A stretch of DNA of 64,000 nt from an uncultured Oribacterium sp. (GCA_900770445.1 CAAGKO010000089.1:94363-158362), one strand, 5' to 3'; counted from the stretch's first letter, positions 36,725 through 46,734 are shown. Translations and numbers: made by a program. The notes: generated by a model from the letters alone, not told the origin.

Positions 36725-38111
36725 AGAGGAGCGACAGCAGCAGATAGACGATTACACCGGCCAGCATCTGAACAAGCAGCATCGGGAGTACCCCGAGCGG
36801 CAGTCGATGCAGGAGATAGACCACAACACCCATCACGGCGGAGATTCCTGCACTCGGCAGGACATCACCCCACTGACGGAGCGGACCGTAGCCGATCAGG
36901 GCCCGGTTCGGCCAGGCGTTGATGAAGGTACAGAGATACTCATCCACCACCTTAAACAGAAGCATCGGCCAGATGCCGAGCGGTAAACTAAGCACCAGGA
37001 TCACGATCCCGAGTGCTTTTTTTATGATTTCCAACTTTAGGAAGAGATCCGAGCGTCCCATCGCATTCATGACCTGCAGGTTGATGATGTGGATCGGATA
37101 GGTCGCATAGCTCACCGCAAGCAGTACGAGGTACGGGGCGGCCACCAGCCACTTTTCCGTGAGGAGCAGGGTCACCAGCGGCTCCGCTACCGCAGCGAGG
37201 CCCGCCATCATCGGAAAAAGCACGAAGGCGCTGAGCCGGATCGAGCGGCGTGCCATGCGCTGCAGCGTGTCCGGGTCGTCCTGCTTCTTGCTGTAGGCCG
37301 GCAGGAGCACGGACTGGATGGCGGTCGCGAGGTTCGTCGAGATGATCTTCGGGAACTGCTCGCCGCGGTTGTAGGCACCGAGGTCGGCACTCGTATATTT
37401 CCGGCCGATGATGAGGCCATAGATGTTCTGCCAGAGCGTATCGAGGAGTCCGGATACGAGGATCTTCCAGCCGAAGCTGAAGAGCTTCCGAAGGCGCTCC
37501 GTCCGGATCAGGATGCGCGGATACCAGCGGATCGTGATGAACAGCACCAGCATCAGCGTGAAGTAATATACGATCTGCTGTGCGGCCATCGCCCAGACAC
37601 CGAAGCCCTGCATCGCGAGTGCGATGGAGACGACACCGGAGAACACGACGGCGACCATCGTTGACTGGAAGAGCTGACGGAAGCGCAGGTTTCGGGAGAC
37701 GAAGGCGGTCTGAATCGAGACCACCGCCCCCGGGAAGAGCACGACGCCCATCACCCGGACGAGGCCCTCAAGAACCGGCGTACGGAAATAGGCGGCGATC
37801 CACGGTGCGCCGAGGAAGAGGGCGAGGTACAGCACGACCGACAGCAGCATCGAGATCCAGAAGACCGAGGAGTAATCCTCGTCCTCGACCTCCTTTCCCT
37901 GCACGAGCGCGGTCGCGAAGCCAGACTGTACGAGGGTGTTCGCGATGGTGATGAAGATGGTGATCAGGCTGATCGTGCCATACTCCTCCGGCGTCATGAG
38001 ACGCGCGAGGACGAGGGCGACGACGAACTGGATGCCCTGGGAGCCGCCCTGCTCGAGCACCTTCCAGAAGAGCCCCTGCACCACCTTTGATTTCAGTGAA
38101 TTCTCTGTCAT
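36657..38111 (-). CDS. Polysaccharide flippase (Wzx/WzxC-like, MOP superfamily)
   Basis: 484 residues from ATG 38111, about fourteen helices. The opening SLKSKVVQGLFWKVLEQGG, LARLMTPEEYGTISLI and KYTSADLGAYNRGEQFP stretches are typical of WzxC-like lipopolysaccharide/teichuronic-acid exporters that flip lipid-linked sugars. The start is uncertain: ATG 38111 has no clear ribosome site, and an in-frame ATG lies seven codons upstream. The preceding gene ends at 38173. It is last in the GT8-GT-GT2-GT2-flippase set. Confidence 0.9.
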   Translation of the reverse strand: MTENSLKSKVVQGLFWKVLEQGGSQGIQFVVALVLARLMTPEEYGTISLITIFITIANTLVQSGFATALVQGKEVEDEDYSSVFWISMLLSVVLYLALFLGAPWIAAYFRTPVLEGLVRVMGVVLFPGAVVSIQTAFVSRNLRFRQLFQSTMVAVVFSGVVSIALAMQGFGVWAMAAQQIVYYFTLMLVLFITIRWYPRILIRTERLRKLFSFGWKILVSGLLDTLWQNIYGLIIGRKYTSADLGAYNRGEQFPKIISTNLATAIQSVLLPAYSKKQDDPDTLQRMARRSIRLSAFVLFPMMAGLAAVAEPLVTLLLTEKWLVAAPYLVLLAVSYATYPIHIINLQVMNAMGRSDLFLKLEIIKKALGIVILVLSLPLGIWPMLLFKVVDEYLCTFINAWPNRALIGYGPLRQWGDVLPSAGISAVMGVVVYLLHRLPLGVLPMLLVQMLAGVIVYLLLSLLFNREPLQYIYGLVAGRTPASDR

Positions 38112-38172
38112 AAAATACCGAATGCTGCCCATTCCGCGCAGTACTGTGCGGGACGAGCAGCCCTTTCTATGT

Positions 38173-39186
38173 TTATACGCTTTCCTTTTCTTCAATCTGC
38201 TTCGGAGCCCCGCTCTTCAGACGGCGGAGTCCATGATACAGCTTCGGGAAGCGATGCTCGAAGTCGATGAAGAAGCGGTCATGACGGCTCAGCTCCTGCA
38301 GGAAGTCTGCATTCTCCGGCCGATAGATCAGCTCGAAGTTCCGTGTGTTGACGGCGGTCAGGAATTCCACACGCCGACCCGCGTGTTCACAGGCTTCGTG
38401 GAAGCGTCCACCGGTTTCTGCATCGAAGCGGTGATACATTTTCCACATATCGGCGGCATATTTCTGCTGCTTCTCTACATAATCCCCGTTCATCTGGTTT
38501 TCCGTCCAGGAGCCGCGGATGCCGAAACGATACACGCTCATCGGCTCATCGAAGTAGTAGCTGTCCCCGAAATCGGCCGCCATCAGCTCGAGCGGACGGT
38601 CGCCGACCGGGCAGTCCACATAGTAATCCGGCAGTTTTTCGACGATTTCACGCCGCAGGAGGAAGCTTGCGAAGGGGCTGCCGATGGCTTTATCCACCAG
38701 CTCCGCCGGTTTAACCACACGGGATGCATGATACGGGCGCATGAGCTCTCCGTTCACGAGCGCGCCATCCTCATTCACCACCTTCGCCGAGTGGAAGGTA
38801 AATCCACATTCCGGATGCGCCTCCATATACTCCACCTGCCGCTGCAGCTTATAATCGTCGCACCAGTAGTCATCGCCATCCGTCAGCGCGACGTACTTTC
38901 CGACCGCGCGTGGGAAATTAAAGGCCCCCGAGATGTTCGTGATGCCCTGGCTGTACTGGTTCTCCACCCGGAGAATCGGTTTGATGATGTCTGGATACCG
39001 CTTCTGATAGGCCCGAATCACGTCCTGCGCGCCATCCGTCGAGGCGTCATCATGGATGAGGATCTCGATGCGGAACTTCCGGCGCTGCCGAAGGATGTGA
39101 TCGAGGCAGGTACCGATATACTTTCCATGGTTGTAGGTCACGACACACACCGAGACCATGATGTCATTTACTGGATAAAGAGACAT
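38173..39186 (-). CDS. GT2 glycosyltransferase
   Basis: 337 residues. GT-A motifs VSVCVVTYNHGKYIGTCLD, IHDDASTDGAQDVI and VALTDGDDYWCDDYKL (with acidic DGDDYW centre) are those of glycosyltransferases in wall-polymer and capsule clusters. The stop codon of the upstream GT2 lies inside its start (19-base overlap), which implies coupling. A GGTGGGCGA ribosome site precedes ATG 39186. Donor and acceptor are unknown. Confidence 0.9.
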   Translation of the reverse strand: MSLYPVNDIMVSVCVVTYNHGKYIGTCLDHILRQRRKFRIEILIHDDASTDGAQDVIRAYQKRYPDIIKPILRVENQYSQGITNISGAFNFPRAVGKYVALTDGDDYWCDDYKLQRQVEYMEAHPECGFTFHSAKVVNEDGALVNGELMRPYHASRVVKPAELVDKAIGSPFASFLLRREIVEKLPDYYVDCPVGDRPLELMAADFGDSYYFDEPMSVYRFGIRGSWTENQMNGDYVEKQQKYAADMWKMYHRFDAETGGRFHEACEHAGRRVEFLTAVNTRNFELIYRPENADFLQELSRHDRFFIDFEHRFPKLYHGLRRLKSGAPKQIEEKESV

Positions 39187-40259
39187 TCGCCCACCGTCCT
39201 GTGAAATAGATTATAAGTAAAGCCGTAGCGGAGGATCGTACAGATCTTCCCGAGCCGGTTCCGCTTCGGAATCGCCGTGAACTCGTCGAGCAGCTGCTTC
39301 TGCTGTGCCGAGAGCTCCGCATCGAAACAGCTTCGGAAGCACTCCGCCTGGAGAAACATCTCCCGATAGACCCCCTGCGAGTGTGCATCCATCTCGGCCT
39401 TCGTTTTTCCGTCCTTCCGGCCGATGCCAAAGCGCCCGAGAATTTCCATGATGCGGGAGCCCTTTCCCGCGCCGAGGACATTGTCCCCATGCTGGCGGTA
39501 AAGATAGAGCGATTCCGGTACGAAATCGATGTGCCCGAAGGCACTTGCGACGAGCGCGATCCACTGGTCATGCATGACACAGTGCGCCGGGATCTCTGTG
39601 ATGCGCTCCGCCAGTGCCCGGTTCATCATGAGGGCACCGCCGACGACATTATTCTGCACGAGCAGCTGCTGGAGCTGACAGCGGGACGGCGTCATCTTCT
39701 GATAGGCCACGAAGCTCGGGGCGATCTCCCGAAGTGCCCGGTCGACGATGCGTGAATCGCAGTGCACCAGGATGGAGGCATTGGCCTCCCCGGCAGCCCG
39801 GCAGGCCGTTTCGTCCGCCTGCATACGCGCGAGCGTCTTCTCGACCTTGTCCGGAAGCCACACATCGTCCTGGTCGGACAGCATGATGTAGTCGGCACGA
39901 ACGCGTGTCCCGTCCGCCGATCGCTGCCCCGGTGCCGACGCAGCATCGTTTATGTCGCGCTGCGCAGGGGCTGTATCGCCCGCCGTGGTCGCTGTGCCGC
40001 CCGGCACATCGTAGGCCCGCTCCACGAGGAGCTTCAGGAAGTGCCGCTGCGCGCTGCCGGTCGGCGGATCCTGCCGGAGAATCGTGATGCGCCCCGGATG
40101 CGCGGCCGCCATCGCCTCGACGATCGCCGGCGTCTCATCCGTGGAGCCGTCATCCGACACCACCACATGCAGATCCCGCACGGTCTGGTCGAGGATCGAC
40201 TGAAGCTGCGCGCGGACGTACGCCGCACCGTTATATGTACATAAAAGGACCGTGACCAT
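39168..40259 (-). CDS. GT2 glycosyltransferase with internal low-complexity insert
   Basis: 363 residues. The domain opens VTVLLCTYNGAAYVRAQLQS, has VSDDGSTDETP and the acidic MLSDQDDVWLPDK motif typical of RfaG-neighbouring GT2 (rhamnosyltransferase-like) enzymes. Residues about 84-120 (Gly/Thr/Ala-rich, 39900-40010) are inserted just before the DQDD motif, where homologous enzymes go straight from the preceding helix. The C-terminal part is helical. It overlaps the next GT2 gene by 19 bases. Confidence 0.88.
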   Translation of the reverse strand: MVTVLLCTYNGAAYVRAQLQSILDQTVRDLHVVVSDDGSTDETPAIVEAMAAAHPGRITILRQDPPTGSAQRHFLKLLVERAYDVPGGTATTAGDTAPAQRDINDAASAPGQRSADGTRVRADYIMLSDQDDVWLPDKVEKTLARMQADETACRAAGEANASILVHCDSRIVDRALREIAPSFVAYQKMTPSRCQLQQLLVQNNVVGGALMMNRALAERITEIPAHCVMHDQWIALVASAFGHIDFVPESLYLYRQHGDNVLGAGKGSRIMEILGRFGIGRKDGKTKAEMDAHSQGVYREMFLQAECFRSCFDAELSAQQKQLLDEFTAIPKRNRLGKICTILRYGFTYNLFHRTVGECLFIQ

Positions 40260-40375
40260 CCTGTCTTTTCTCTCCTTCTGTTTCTCGTTTCATCGCTGTA
40301 CGTGGTCAATGTCTACGACGAAGCATCCTCGCTCGCCGCCACGTATGTCATATAAGCATGTCTGCCCGCCTCGCC

Positions 40376-41359
40376 TCAGCCGAACAGCTCCTGCAGGAAG
40401 CCGTCGAGCCGGTAGCGATCATAGATTTCCGCCGGCAGCGCCCGGTACGGGGTGTCCAGGAAATCCGCCGGGATCTCGAAGTGATCCGGGTCATAGACAT
40501 AGATGTTCTGCGGATCATAGAAATCCGCGTCCTTCACATGCGGGTTGTTCGTGAGGAGCTTGCAGCGGCAGCCCATGGCATCATAGGTCCTCATGCTGAA
40601 GCCGTTCTGCTGCGGGAAGGTATAGTCCACGATGCAGCGGGTGTGCGGATAGAGCGCATAGGTCTCCGCCTGCGGGAGCGGCTGGAAATGCAGTGCGTCC
40701 CGTGCGCCCTCATAGAGGGGATTATGCCGGAACAGCGTCTCCCGGATGTACTGAAGCCACGGCACATAGATGTAGCTGTAGAGTGTTTTCTGCTGTTTCT
40801 CCGCAAGGGCCTTCAGCTTCCGGAGCACCTCCATCCGGCGTGTATGCATCGAACAGATGAGGAGGAAGTCGTAGCGCTTCTCCTCCGACGGATGGCAGAT
40901 CTCCTCCTCGAAGAAGGTCGGACGGTAGATCCAGCCGTACTGCGCAGCGTCCACCGGATCGAAGGTATAAATCTTCGTGAAGAAGCGGTTGATGCGAAGC
41001 TGATCCGGGAAGGTCGCGACACTGTCCCAGTGATAGATCCGGAAATCGGCCGACGCGAAGCGCGCCTGCAGCGCGTGGAGGACCTCATCCGTCATCCAGG
41101 TCCCCTTGATGATCATGACCTCATCGATGGTATCCGGCACATCCCGGAGTGCCTTCTCGTAGTAGCGGTACACCAGCCGGTCCCGGAGAAGCTTCGTATA
41201 GAACATGACGAGCTTCTTTCCGAAGCCGTAGGCATGGATGTTCGTATCCACGAGCCAGACCTCGGCGCCGGCCTGCTCGAGATGTGCTTTTATGGCATCC
41301 TCATAGTGATAGAAGAACGGCATGATCAGGAGTATTTTTTTATTTTTCAATCTGTTCAT
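40376..41359 (-). CDS. Putative GT-B-like glycosyltransferase (CgeB-like)
   Basis: 327 residues, weakly recognised. It begins with KKILLIMPFFYHYEDAI, has a second Rossmann-like half, and the stretch FSMRTYDAMGCRCKLLTNN near residue 265 resembles the donor-binding loop of CgeB/GT-B enzymes, with an acidic pair YDPDHF after it. Its start overlaps the end of the GT8 gene by 20 bases and it is followed by GT2 genes, so a sugar-transfer role is likely from context. An alternative reading is a non-catalytic polysaccharide-biosynthesis accessory protein. Confidence 0.65.
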   Translation of the reverse strand: MNRLKNKKILLIMPFFYHYEDAIKAHLEQAGAEVWLVDTNIHAYGFGKKLVMFYTKLLRDRLVYRYYEKALRDVPDTIDEVMIIKGTWMTDEVLHALQARFASADFRIYHWDSVATFPDQLRINRFFTKIYTFDPVDAAQYGWIYRPTFFEEEICHPSEEKRYDFLLICSMHTRRMEVLRKLKALAEKQQKTLYSYIYVPWLQYIRETLFRHNPLYEGARDALHFQPLPQAETYALYPHTRCIVDYTFPQQNGFSMRTYDAMGCRCKLLTNNPHVKDADFYDPQNIYVYDPDHFEIPADFLDTPYRALPAEIYDRYRLDGFLQELFG

Positions 41360-42314
41360 GATAGTACCTGTCTGAGATATACTGCCGTACCTGCGGACAG
41401 AGGAAGGTCGCGATGTTCATCGCATGGTAGAGGGCCATGTAGGCTTCCTTTCCCTTTACACGGGCAGCGCCGGCAAACGGGGTCTTCTTCAGGTATTTAT
41501 CGTAAGCACGTGTGTAGTGGTTGAGATTTCCACGGTTCCACGGACGCTCATCCGAGGCGAAGTGCACGATGACCGGATGATGCTTCGCGAGATGGAAGCT
41601 CTCCTTCGATTCACCGAGTGCGAAGGACGCGGACTTCGCACAGAGTGTCTCATAGCGGAAGTAGTAGTAATTCGTGATGAAATCATAGGTCTGGCCGACA
41701 CGCCGGATGCGTCCCTTCAGCACATGATTCAGGACATCCTGATCGTTGAATGGAAGCTGCCCGCCCATCTGATTGTAGTAGGCAAAGCAGTTCGCCTCCA
41801 TATCCTCGAGCCGCCATGCCGAGAGATTCATGAGCAGCATACCGGCATTAAAGTAGGTATCCTCCTCCGTGAGGCCGATCTTCTCCTTCACCTCCGGATA
41901 GATGGTCGGCTCCGCCGCCATCGCTGCCATGTCGTCATCGAGACGCAGACGATAGAGCGGGGCGATCGAACGCAGCACAACGGTATCACAGTCAAGATAC
42001 AGCACCTTCGTCACCATCCGCGGCAGAATCGAGCCCATCAGCAGACGCGCGAGCGTCGTGATACGAAAGCGCCCTGTATCAAGCCCGTAAATCTGCCCCT
42101 TCATCTCCTCCATGAGATGCTCGATCGGATAGAATACGATCTTCTTTCCATAGCCCCGGACCATGGCACGAAGCTGATCCTCCTTCTCCATCGAGATCCC
42201 GTCGGACAGGATGTGGAAGGTCAGCTGCTCACTTTTATTATGTTCAATCAGAGACACGATGGACACTGCCATATGCTGGCAGTAGCCCTCGTCAGATGCA
42301 TACACGATATTCAT
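41340..42314 (-). CDS. GT8-family glycosyltransferase
   Basis: 324 residues. Opens MNIVYASDEGYCQHMAVSI, has the DXD metal site in YLDCDTVVLRSI and the late YFNAGMLLMNL and LPFNDQDVLNHVL stretches of GT8 (LgtC/GspA-like) retaining galactosyl/glucosyltransferases. AAAGGCGACGACT precedes the ATG. It is first of the minus-strand set ending with the flippase, so the set's promoter should lie just upstream in 42315-42389, though no clear boxes were picked. Confidence 0.92.
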   Translation of the reverse strand: MNIVYASDEGYCQHMAVSIVSLIEHNKSEQLTFHILSDGISMEKEDQLRAMVRGYGKKIVFYPIEHLMEEMKGQIYGLDTGRFRITTLARLLMGSILPRMVTKVLYLDCDTVVLRSIAPLYRLRLDDDMAAMAAEPTIYPEVKEKIGLTEEDTYFNAGMLLMNLSAWRLEDMEANCFAYYNQMGGQLPFNDQDVLNHVLKGRIRRVGQTYDFITNYYYFRYETLCAKSASFALGESKESFHLAKHHPVIVHFASDERPWNRGNLNHYTRAYDKYLKKTPFAGAARVKGKEAYMALYHAMNIATFLCPQVRQYISDRYYHEQIEK

Positions 42315-42389
42315 AGTCGTCGCCTTTCTGCGCCAGACTGCGCATCATTGCATAATTCACACTATTATAACGTAATTTCACCCAATAAA

Positions 42390-42420
42390 GAAGAGGCTGT
42401 CGCTCTGCGACAGCCTCTTC
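42390..42420 (-). terminator. Intrinsic terminator of leuA
   Basis: A perfect 14-bp stem (GAAGAGGCTGTCGC / GCGACAGCCTCTTC) with a 3-base loop lies 12 bases past the leuA stop; on the minus strand it runs into TTTATT. Confidence 0.85.
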
Positions 42421-42432
42421 CGGCATGTTTAT

Positions 42433-44184
42433 TTATGAATTTCCGAAGAGATCCCGCGGATTCTGTCCGGCCTTCTTCTGTTCGACACGCATCTTTCCGG
42501 CGGCCTCTGCTTCCTCCGGGAAGAACATGCGGTTCACCGCACTGAAGAGACCACGGATCGAGGAACGTGTGATGTTGGAGCTTAAGCCGACGCCATAGCT
42601 CGTCTTACCGCTGTCCACATCCAGCAGGTGGATGTAGGATACCGCCTTTACATTCGAACCGGTACCGAGCGCATGCTCCTGGTAATCGAGAACCTTGATG
42701 TTGATTTTCAGCTCCTCGGCGAGGCCAGAGATCACCGCATCGATCGGTCCGTTGCCGACACCATCGAAGTGCTCCATGCTGCCATGATTGAGGTAGGTCA
42801 CATGGGCCATCGTGGTATAGGTATCGTCGCCGTTTTCGGTATCGGTGGTACGGATATTCTTGAAGTGGATCGGCTCCTTCGTCTCGACATATTCGGCCTG
42901 GAAGATATCGTAGATTTCCTGTGGTGACACCTCGCCCTCCTGCTCCGACAGCGCCTGGATATAATCTGCAAACTCACGCTGCATGCCCTTCGGCAGCTTG
43001 TAGCCGAACTGCGCATCCATGACGAAGGCGACGCCGCCCTTGCCGGACTGGCTGTTGATGCGGACGATCGGCTCGTACTTTCGACCGATGTCGGCCGGAT
43101 CGATCGGCAGGTACGGAACCTCCCAGATCGTGCTCTGACGCTCATTCATCGCCTGTACACCCTTGTTGATGGCATCCTGATGCGAGCCGGAGAACGCCGT
43201 AAATACGAGTGCACCGGCATATGGCTGTCTCGGCGGAATCGTCATCTTCGTGCAGCGCTCATAGACCTCCTTGATGCTGTTGATATCCTCGAGCTCGAGC
43301 TTCGGATCCACGCCCTGCGAGAACATATTATAGGCGAGCGTCAGGATGTCGACATTGCCCGTACGCTCACCGTTTCCGAAGAGCGTACCCTCGACACGGT
43401 CTGCACCGGCGAGCAGGGCGAGCTCTGTAGCCGCGACGCCCTCACCACGGTCGTTGTGCGGATGCACGGACAGAATCACATGCTCACGGTACTTGAGATG
43501 CTTCGACATGTACTCGATCTGATCGGCGTAGACATTCGGCGTGTTCATCTCCACCGTGGACGGCAGGTTGATGATGACCTCACGCCCCTCACCGCACTCC
43601 CATGCATCGAGCACGGCGTTACAGATGTCGGCCGCGTAATCCATCTCGGTGCCCGTGAAGGACTCCGGGGAATACTCGAGGCGGATGTGGCCCGGGAAGC
43701 CGGCGGCATACTTCTTTACGAGCTGGGTACCGGTCAGGGCGATGTCAATGATTTCTTCCTTACTCTTATGGAAGACCACATCTCTCTGAAGAACGGAGGT
43801 AGAGTTATAGATGTGCACGATGGCCTGCTTGAGACCGGCGAGGCACTCGAAGGTACGCTCGAGCTGCTCGGCACGGCACTGCACCAGCACCTGTACGGTC
43901 ACATCATCCGGGATCATCTTCCGCTCGATCAGCTGACGCAGGAAGTCATACTCGATCTGGGATGCTGCCGGGAAGCCCACCTCGATTTCCTTGAAGCCCA
44001 GCTTTACAAGCATCTGGAAAAACTCGATCTTCTCCTCTACGCTCATCGGATCCACCAGTGCCTGGTTACCATCACGCAGATCGACGGAGCACCAGATCGG
44101 TGCTTCCGTGATTTCCTTATCCATCCAGGTTCTTTCCGGATATCTGAACGCCGGAAAACGTCTGTAACGCTTGTAATTTAACAT
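42433..44184 (-). CDS. leuA: 2-isopropylmalate synthase
   Basis: 583 residues. Condenses acetyl-CoA with 2-oxoisovalerate in leucine synthesis. The catalytic SVDLRDGNQALVDPM and the metal-binding HPHNDRGEGVAATE stretches are present, with the C-terminal LeuA dimer/allosteric domain (DYQEHALGTGSNVKAVSY). The long N-terminus and the DLRDGNQAL form indicate the LeuA2-type group. No other leu genes, T-box or leader peptide were recognised in the short gap upstream. It separates the glycosyltransferase and nucleotide-sugar genes. Confidence 0.95.
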   Translation of the reverse strand: MLNYKRYRRFPAFRYPERTWMDKEITEAPIWCSVDLRDGNQALVDPMSVEEKIEFFQMLVKLGFKEIEVGFPAASQIEYDFLRQLIERKMIPDDVTVQVLVQCRAEQLERTFECLAGLKQAIVHIYNSTSVLQRDVVFHKSKEEIIDIALTGTQLVKKYAAGFPGHIRLEYSPESFTGTEMDYAADICNAVLDAWECGEGREVIINLPSTVEMNTPNVYADQIEYMSKHLKYREHVILSVHPHNDRGEGVAATELALLAGADRVEGTLFGNGERTGNVDILTLAYNMFSQGVDPKLELEDINSIKEVYERCTKMTIPPRQPYAGALVFTAFSGSHQDAINKGVQAMNERQSTIWEVPYLPIDPADIGRKYEPIVRINSQSGKGGVAFVMDAQFGYKLPKGMQREFADYIQALSEQEGEVSPQEIYDIFQAEYVETKEPIHFKNIRTTDTENGDDTYTTMAHVTYLNHGSMEHFDGVGNGPIDAVISGLAEELKINIKVLDYQEHALGTGSNVKAVSYIHLLDVDSGKTSYGVGLSSNITRSSIRGLFSAVNRMFFPEEAEAAGKMRVEQKKAGQNPRDLFGNS

Positions 44185-44289
44185 AGCTGCAGCTTCCTTT
44201 CCTTGAAAGTCTTCTCTATTATGTCTTGCTCTATCATCTATGTCACACGGTTATGTGTAGACATATCGGTATAATCAAACATTATAGCG

Positions 44290-45654
44290 TTACTGAACGG
44301 TGAGGACCAGACCCTCTTTGTTCATAACTGCGATAACCTGATCGACATAACGCTCACACTTCTCCTGTGTGTCCGCCTCCACCATGACACGTACGAGTGG
44401 CTCGGTGCCGGATGCACGAAGGAGGATACGACCATCGTTTCCGAGGGCCTCGGTCACCTCCTGTACGGCCTTCTGCACCGCCGGGTTGTTCTGTGCCGTC
44501 TCCTTATCGAGGACACGCACGTTCTTCAGCACCTGCGGGAAAACGACAAACGGAGCTGCCAGCTGCTTCAGGGACTGCTTCTTCGCCAGCATCGTCTCCA
44601 TCACCTTGATGGAGGTCAGGATACCATCACCCGTCGTCGCATGGCGCAGGAAGATGATGTGTCCGGATTGCTCTCCGCCGAGGGAGAAGCCGTTCTGTGA
44701 CATGTTCTCATAGACGAAACGGTCACCGACCTGGGTCTTTTCATACCGGATACCGACCTCATCGAGGGCCTTATAGAGTCCGAAGTTCGACATGACGGTG
44801 GTCACGATGGTGTTATCCTGCAGCTGTCCCTGCTCCTTCATATAGCAGCCACAGACATACATGATCTGGTCACCGTTGACGACACGACCATCCTCATCAA
44901 CTGCGAGACAGCGATCCGCATCACCGTCATAGGCGAAGCCGACATCACAGCCCTGCTCCACGACATACTTCTGGAGCGACTCGATGTGGGTCGATCCGCA
45001 CTTGTCGTTGATGTTGGTTCCGTTCGGCTCGTTGTGGATGACATGGGTATCGGCACCGAGGGCGTCGAAAACGGACTTCGCAACCGAAGATGCGGAGCCG
45101 TTCGAGCAGTCGAGGGCGACCTTCTTGCCCTTGAAGCTGCGGGTCGCCAGTGAGATGAGGTAACCGATATAGCGGTTCCGGCCGGCGGCGAAATCGATGG
45201 TACGTCCGATGTCCGCACGGGTCGCGAGCGGCACCTCCGGGGTCACACCATCGAGGTAGTCCTCGATCTTCCGGATGACGTCATCACCGAGCTTCTCGCC
45301 ATTTCCGTTGATGACCTTGATACCATTGTCATAGTACGGATTGTGAGAAGCAGAGATCATCACGCCACAGTCGAAATCCTCGGAACGTGCGACATAAGCG
45401 ACGGACGGGGTCGTCGTGACATGCAGAAGGTAGGCGTCTGCACCGGTCGCGGTGATACCTGCAGCGATCGCATACTCGAACATATAGCTTGATCGTCTCG
45501 TATCCTTACCGATGACGATGCGGCAGTGCTCGCCGTTTTTCTTCTGCTGTCCATAGTACCATCCGAGGAACTTACCTACACGGAAGGCGCTGTCTGCTGT
45601 CAGATTGACATTGGCCTCACCACGGTAACCATCGGTTCCAAAATATTTTCCCAT
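44290..45654 (-). CDS. glmM: Phosphoglucosamine mutase (phosphohexomutase)
   Basis: 454 residues, near the family norm of about 445-450. Converts glucosamine 6-phosphate to the 1-phosphate for UDP-GlcNAc. The start KYFGTDGYRGEAN, the phosphoserine loop ISASHNPYYDNGIKV, the metal-binding DGDADR and the sugar-binding GGEQSGHI agree with GlmM rather than phosphomannomutase. AAGGAG precedes ATG 45654. It lies upstream of leuA and downstream of rfbD. Confidence 0.92.
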   Translation of the reverse strand: MGKYFGTDGYRGEANVNLTADSAFRVGKFLGWYYGQQKKNGEHCRIVIGKDTRRSSYMFEYAIAAGITATGADAYLLHVTTTPSVAYVARSEDFDCGVMISASHNPYYDNGIKVINGNGEKLGDDVIRKIEDYLDGVTPEVPLATRADIGRTIDFAAGRNRYIGYLISLATRSFKGKKVALDCSNGSASSVAKSVFDALGADTHVIHNEPNGTNINDKCGSTHIESLQKYVVEQGCDVGFAYDGDADRCLAVDEDGRVVNGDQIMYVCGCYMKEQGQLQDNTIVTTVMSNFGLYKALDEVGIRYEKTQVGDRFVYENMSQNGFSLGGEQSGHIIFLRHATTGDGILTSIKVMETMLAKKQSLKQLAAPFVVFPQVLKNVRVLDKETAQNNPAVQKAVQEVTEALGNDGRILLRASGTEPLVRVMVEADTQEKCERYVDQVIAVMNKEGLVLTVQ

Positions 45655-45739
45655 TCATTTCTCCTTCTGCTGTCATCGATCTCACTGCGTCGATGTTTTT
45701 ATATGCTGTCGTCATGCACCGTGCCCGTCCTGCGTCTCG

Positions 45740-46663
45740 TTACGCTTCGCTGTTCTTCAACGCCTCGAGATAACGTCCGACCGCATCCTGCCAGGTCGGG
45801 AGCGGTGTAAATCCGGCCTCGAGCAGCTTCGACTTATCGAGACGAGAGTTAAACGGACGTGCTGCCACACTCGCACCGTACTCGGCACTGGTCACCGGTA
45901 CGACCTTCGTGGTATAGCCGGCCTGACGGTAGATTTCCTTCGTGAAATCATACCAGCTGATATAACCGCCCTCGTTGGTTGCATGGTAGTAGCCGTACTT
46001 CTCGGTCTCAAGCATGTCCACGAGCAGTCGTGCGAGGTCCAGTGTATAGGTCGGTGTCCCGATCTGATCCATGACCACGCGTACAGTATCGTGGGTCTTT
46101 CCGACGTTCAGCATGGTCTTGATAAAGTTCTTTCCATTGAGGCCGAAGACCCAGGCGATGCGGACGATGAAATACTTCTCGAGGGTGCGGGCCACGGCCT
46201 GCTCACCGCCGAGCTTCGTCTCACCGTAGTAGTTGAGCGGCGCATAGTCCTTACAGTCCGGCTGCCACGGGGTCTCACCCTGGCCGTCGAAGACGTAGTC
46301 CGTGGAGATATAGATCATCTTCGCATCCACGAGCTTCGCGGCATCCGCGATGTTCTGCACGCCGTCGACATTGATCGCCTTTACCTTCGGACGATTCGCC
46401 TCATCCTCTGCAGCATCGACCGCGGTCCAGGCTGCACAGTGCACGATGACATCCGGGTGAAGCTCACGAATGATGGAGGAAACCTGTGCACGATTCGTGA
46501 TGTCCATCTGCACATACGGCATACGGGTCACCGCCGAATCATCCATCACACCGCTGTATACCGGCTGGATGTCCGTGCCGACACCCTCATAGCCGCGCTT
46601 CGCGAGTTCGTTCATCACATCGTGGCCGAGCTGACCATTGACACCTGTTACAAATACGTTCAT
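45740..46663 (-). CDS. rfbD: dTDP-4-dehydrorhamnose reductase
   Basis: 307 residues. Final step of dTDP-L-rhamnose synthesis. The NAD(P)-binding FVTGVNGQLGHDV opens the protein, the catalytic YYGETK (Tyr-x3-Lys) is near residue 150, and KSKLLEAGF follows near the end. AGAGG precedes ATG 46663. A terminator lies between it and rfbB, so it may have its own promoter. RfbC, which supplies its substrate, is not encoded in the window. Confidence 0.94.
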   Translation of the reverse strand: MNVFVTGVNGQLGHDVMNELAKRGYEGVGTDIQPVYSGVMDDSAVTRMPYVQMDITNRAQVSSIIRELHPDVIVHCAAWTAVDAAEDEANRPKVKAINVDGVQNIADAAKLVDAKMIYISTDYVFDGQGETPWQPDCKDYAPLNYYGETKLGGEQAVARTLEKYFIVRIAWVFGLNGKNFIKTMLNVGKTHDTVRVVMDQIGTPTYTLDLARLLVDMLETEKYGYYHATNEGGYISWYDFTKEIYRQAGYTTKVVPVTSAEYGASVAARPFNSRLDKSKLLEAGFTPLPTWQDAVGRYLEALKNSEA

Positions 46664-46686
46664 AAAAAACCTCTTATTTTCAGTTT

Positions 46687-46723
46687 TAAAAAAACAAATC
46701 CCTCACATATACATGCGAGGGAT
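46687..46723 (-). terminator. Intrinsic terminator of rfbB
   Basis: On the minus strand ATCCCTC ... GAGGGAT forms a stem with further inner pairing, followed by TTTGTTTTTTT. It lies just after the rfbB stop and before rfbD. Confidence 0.8.
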
Positions 46724-46734
46724 GAATCGGCTAT

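Noticed and set aside
44185..44289. T-box or leucine leader before leuA
   Set aside because: The gap is about 105 bases with no leucine-rich leader peptide, no T-box sequence and no clear antiterminator pair.
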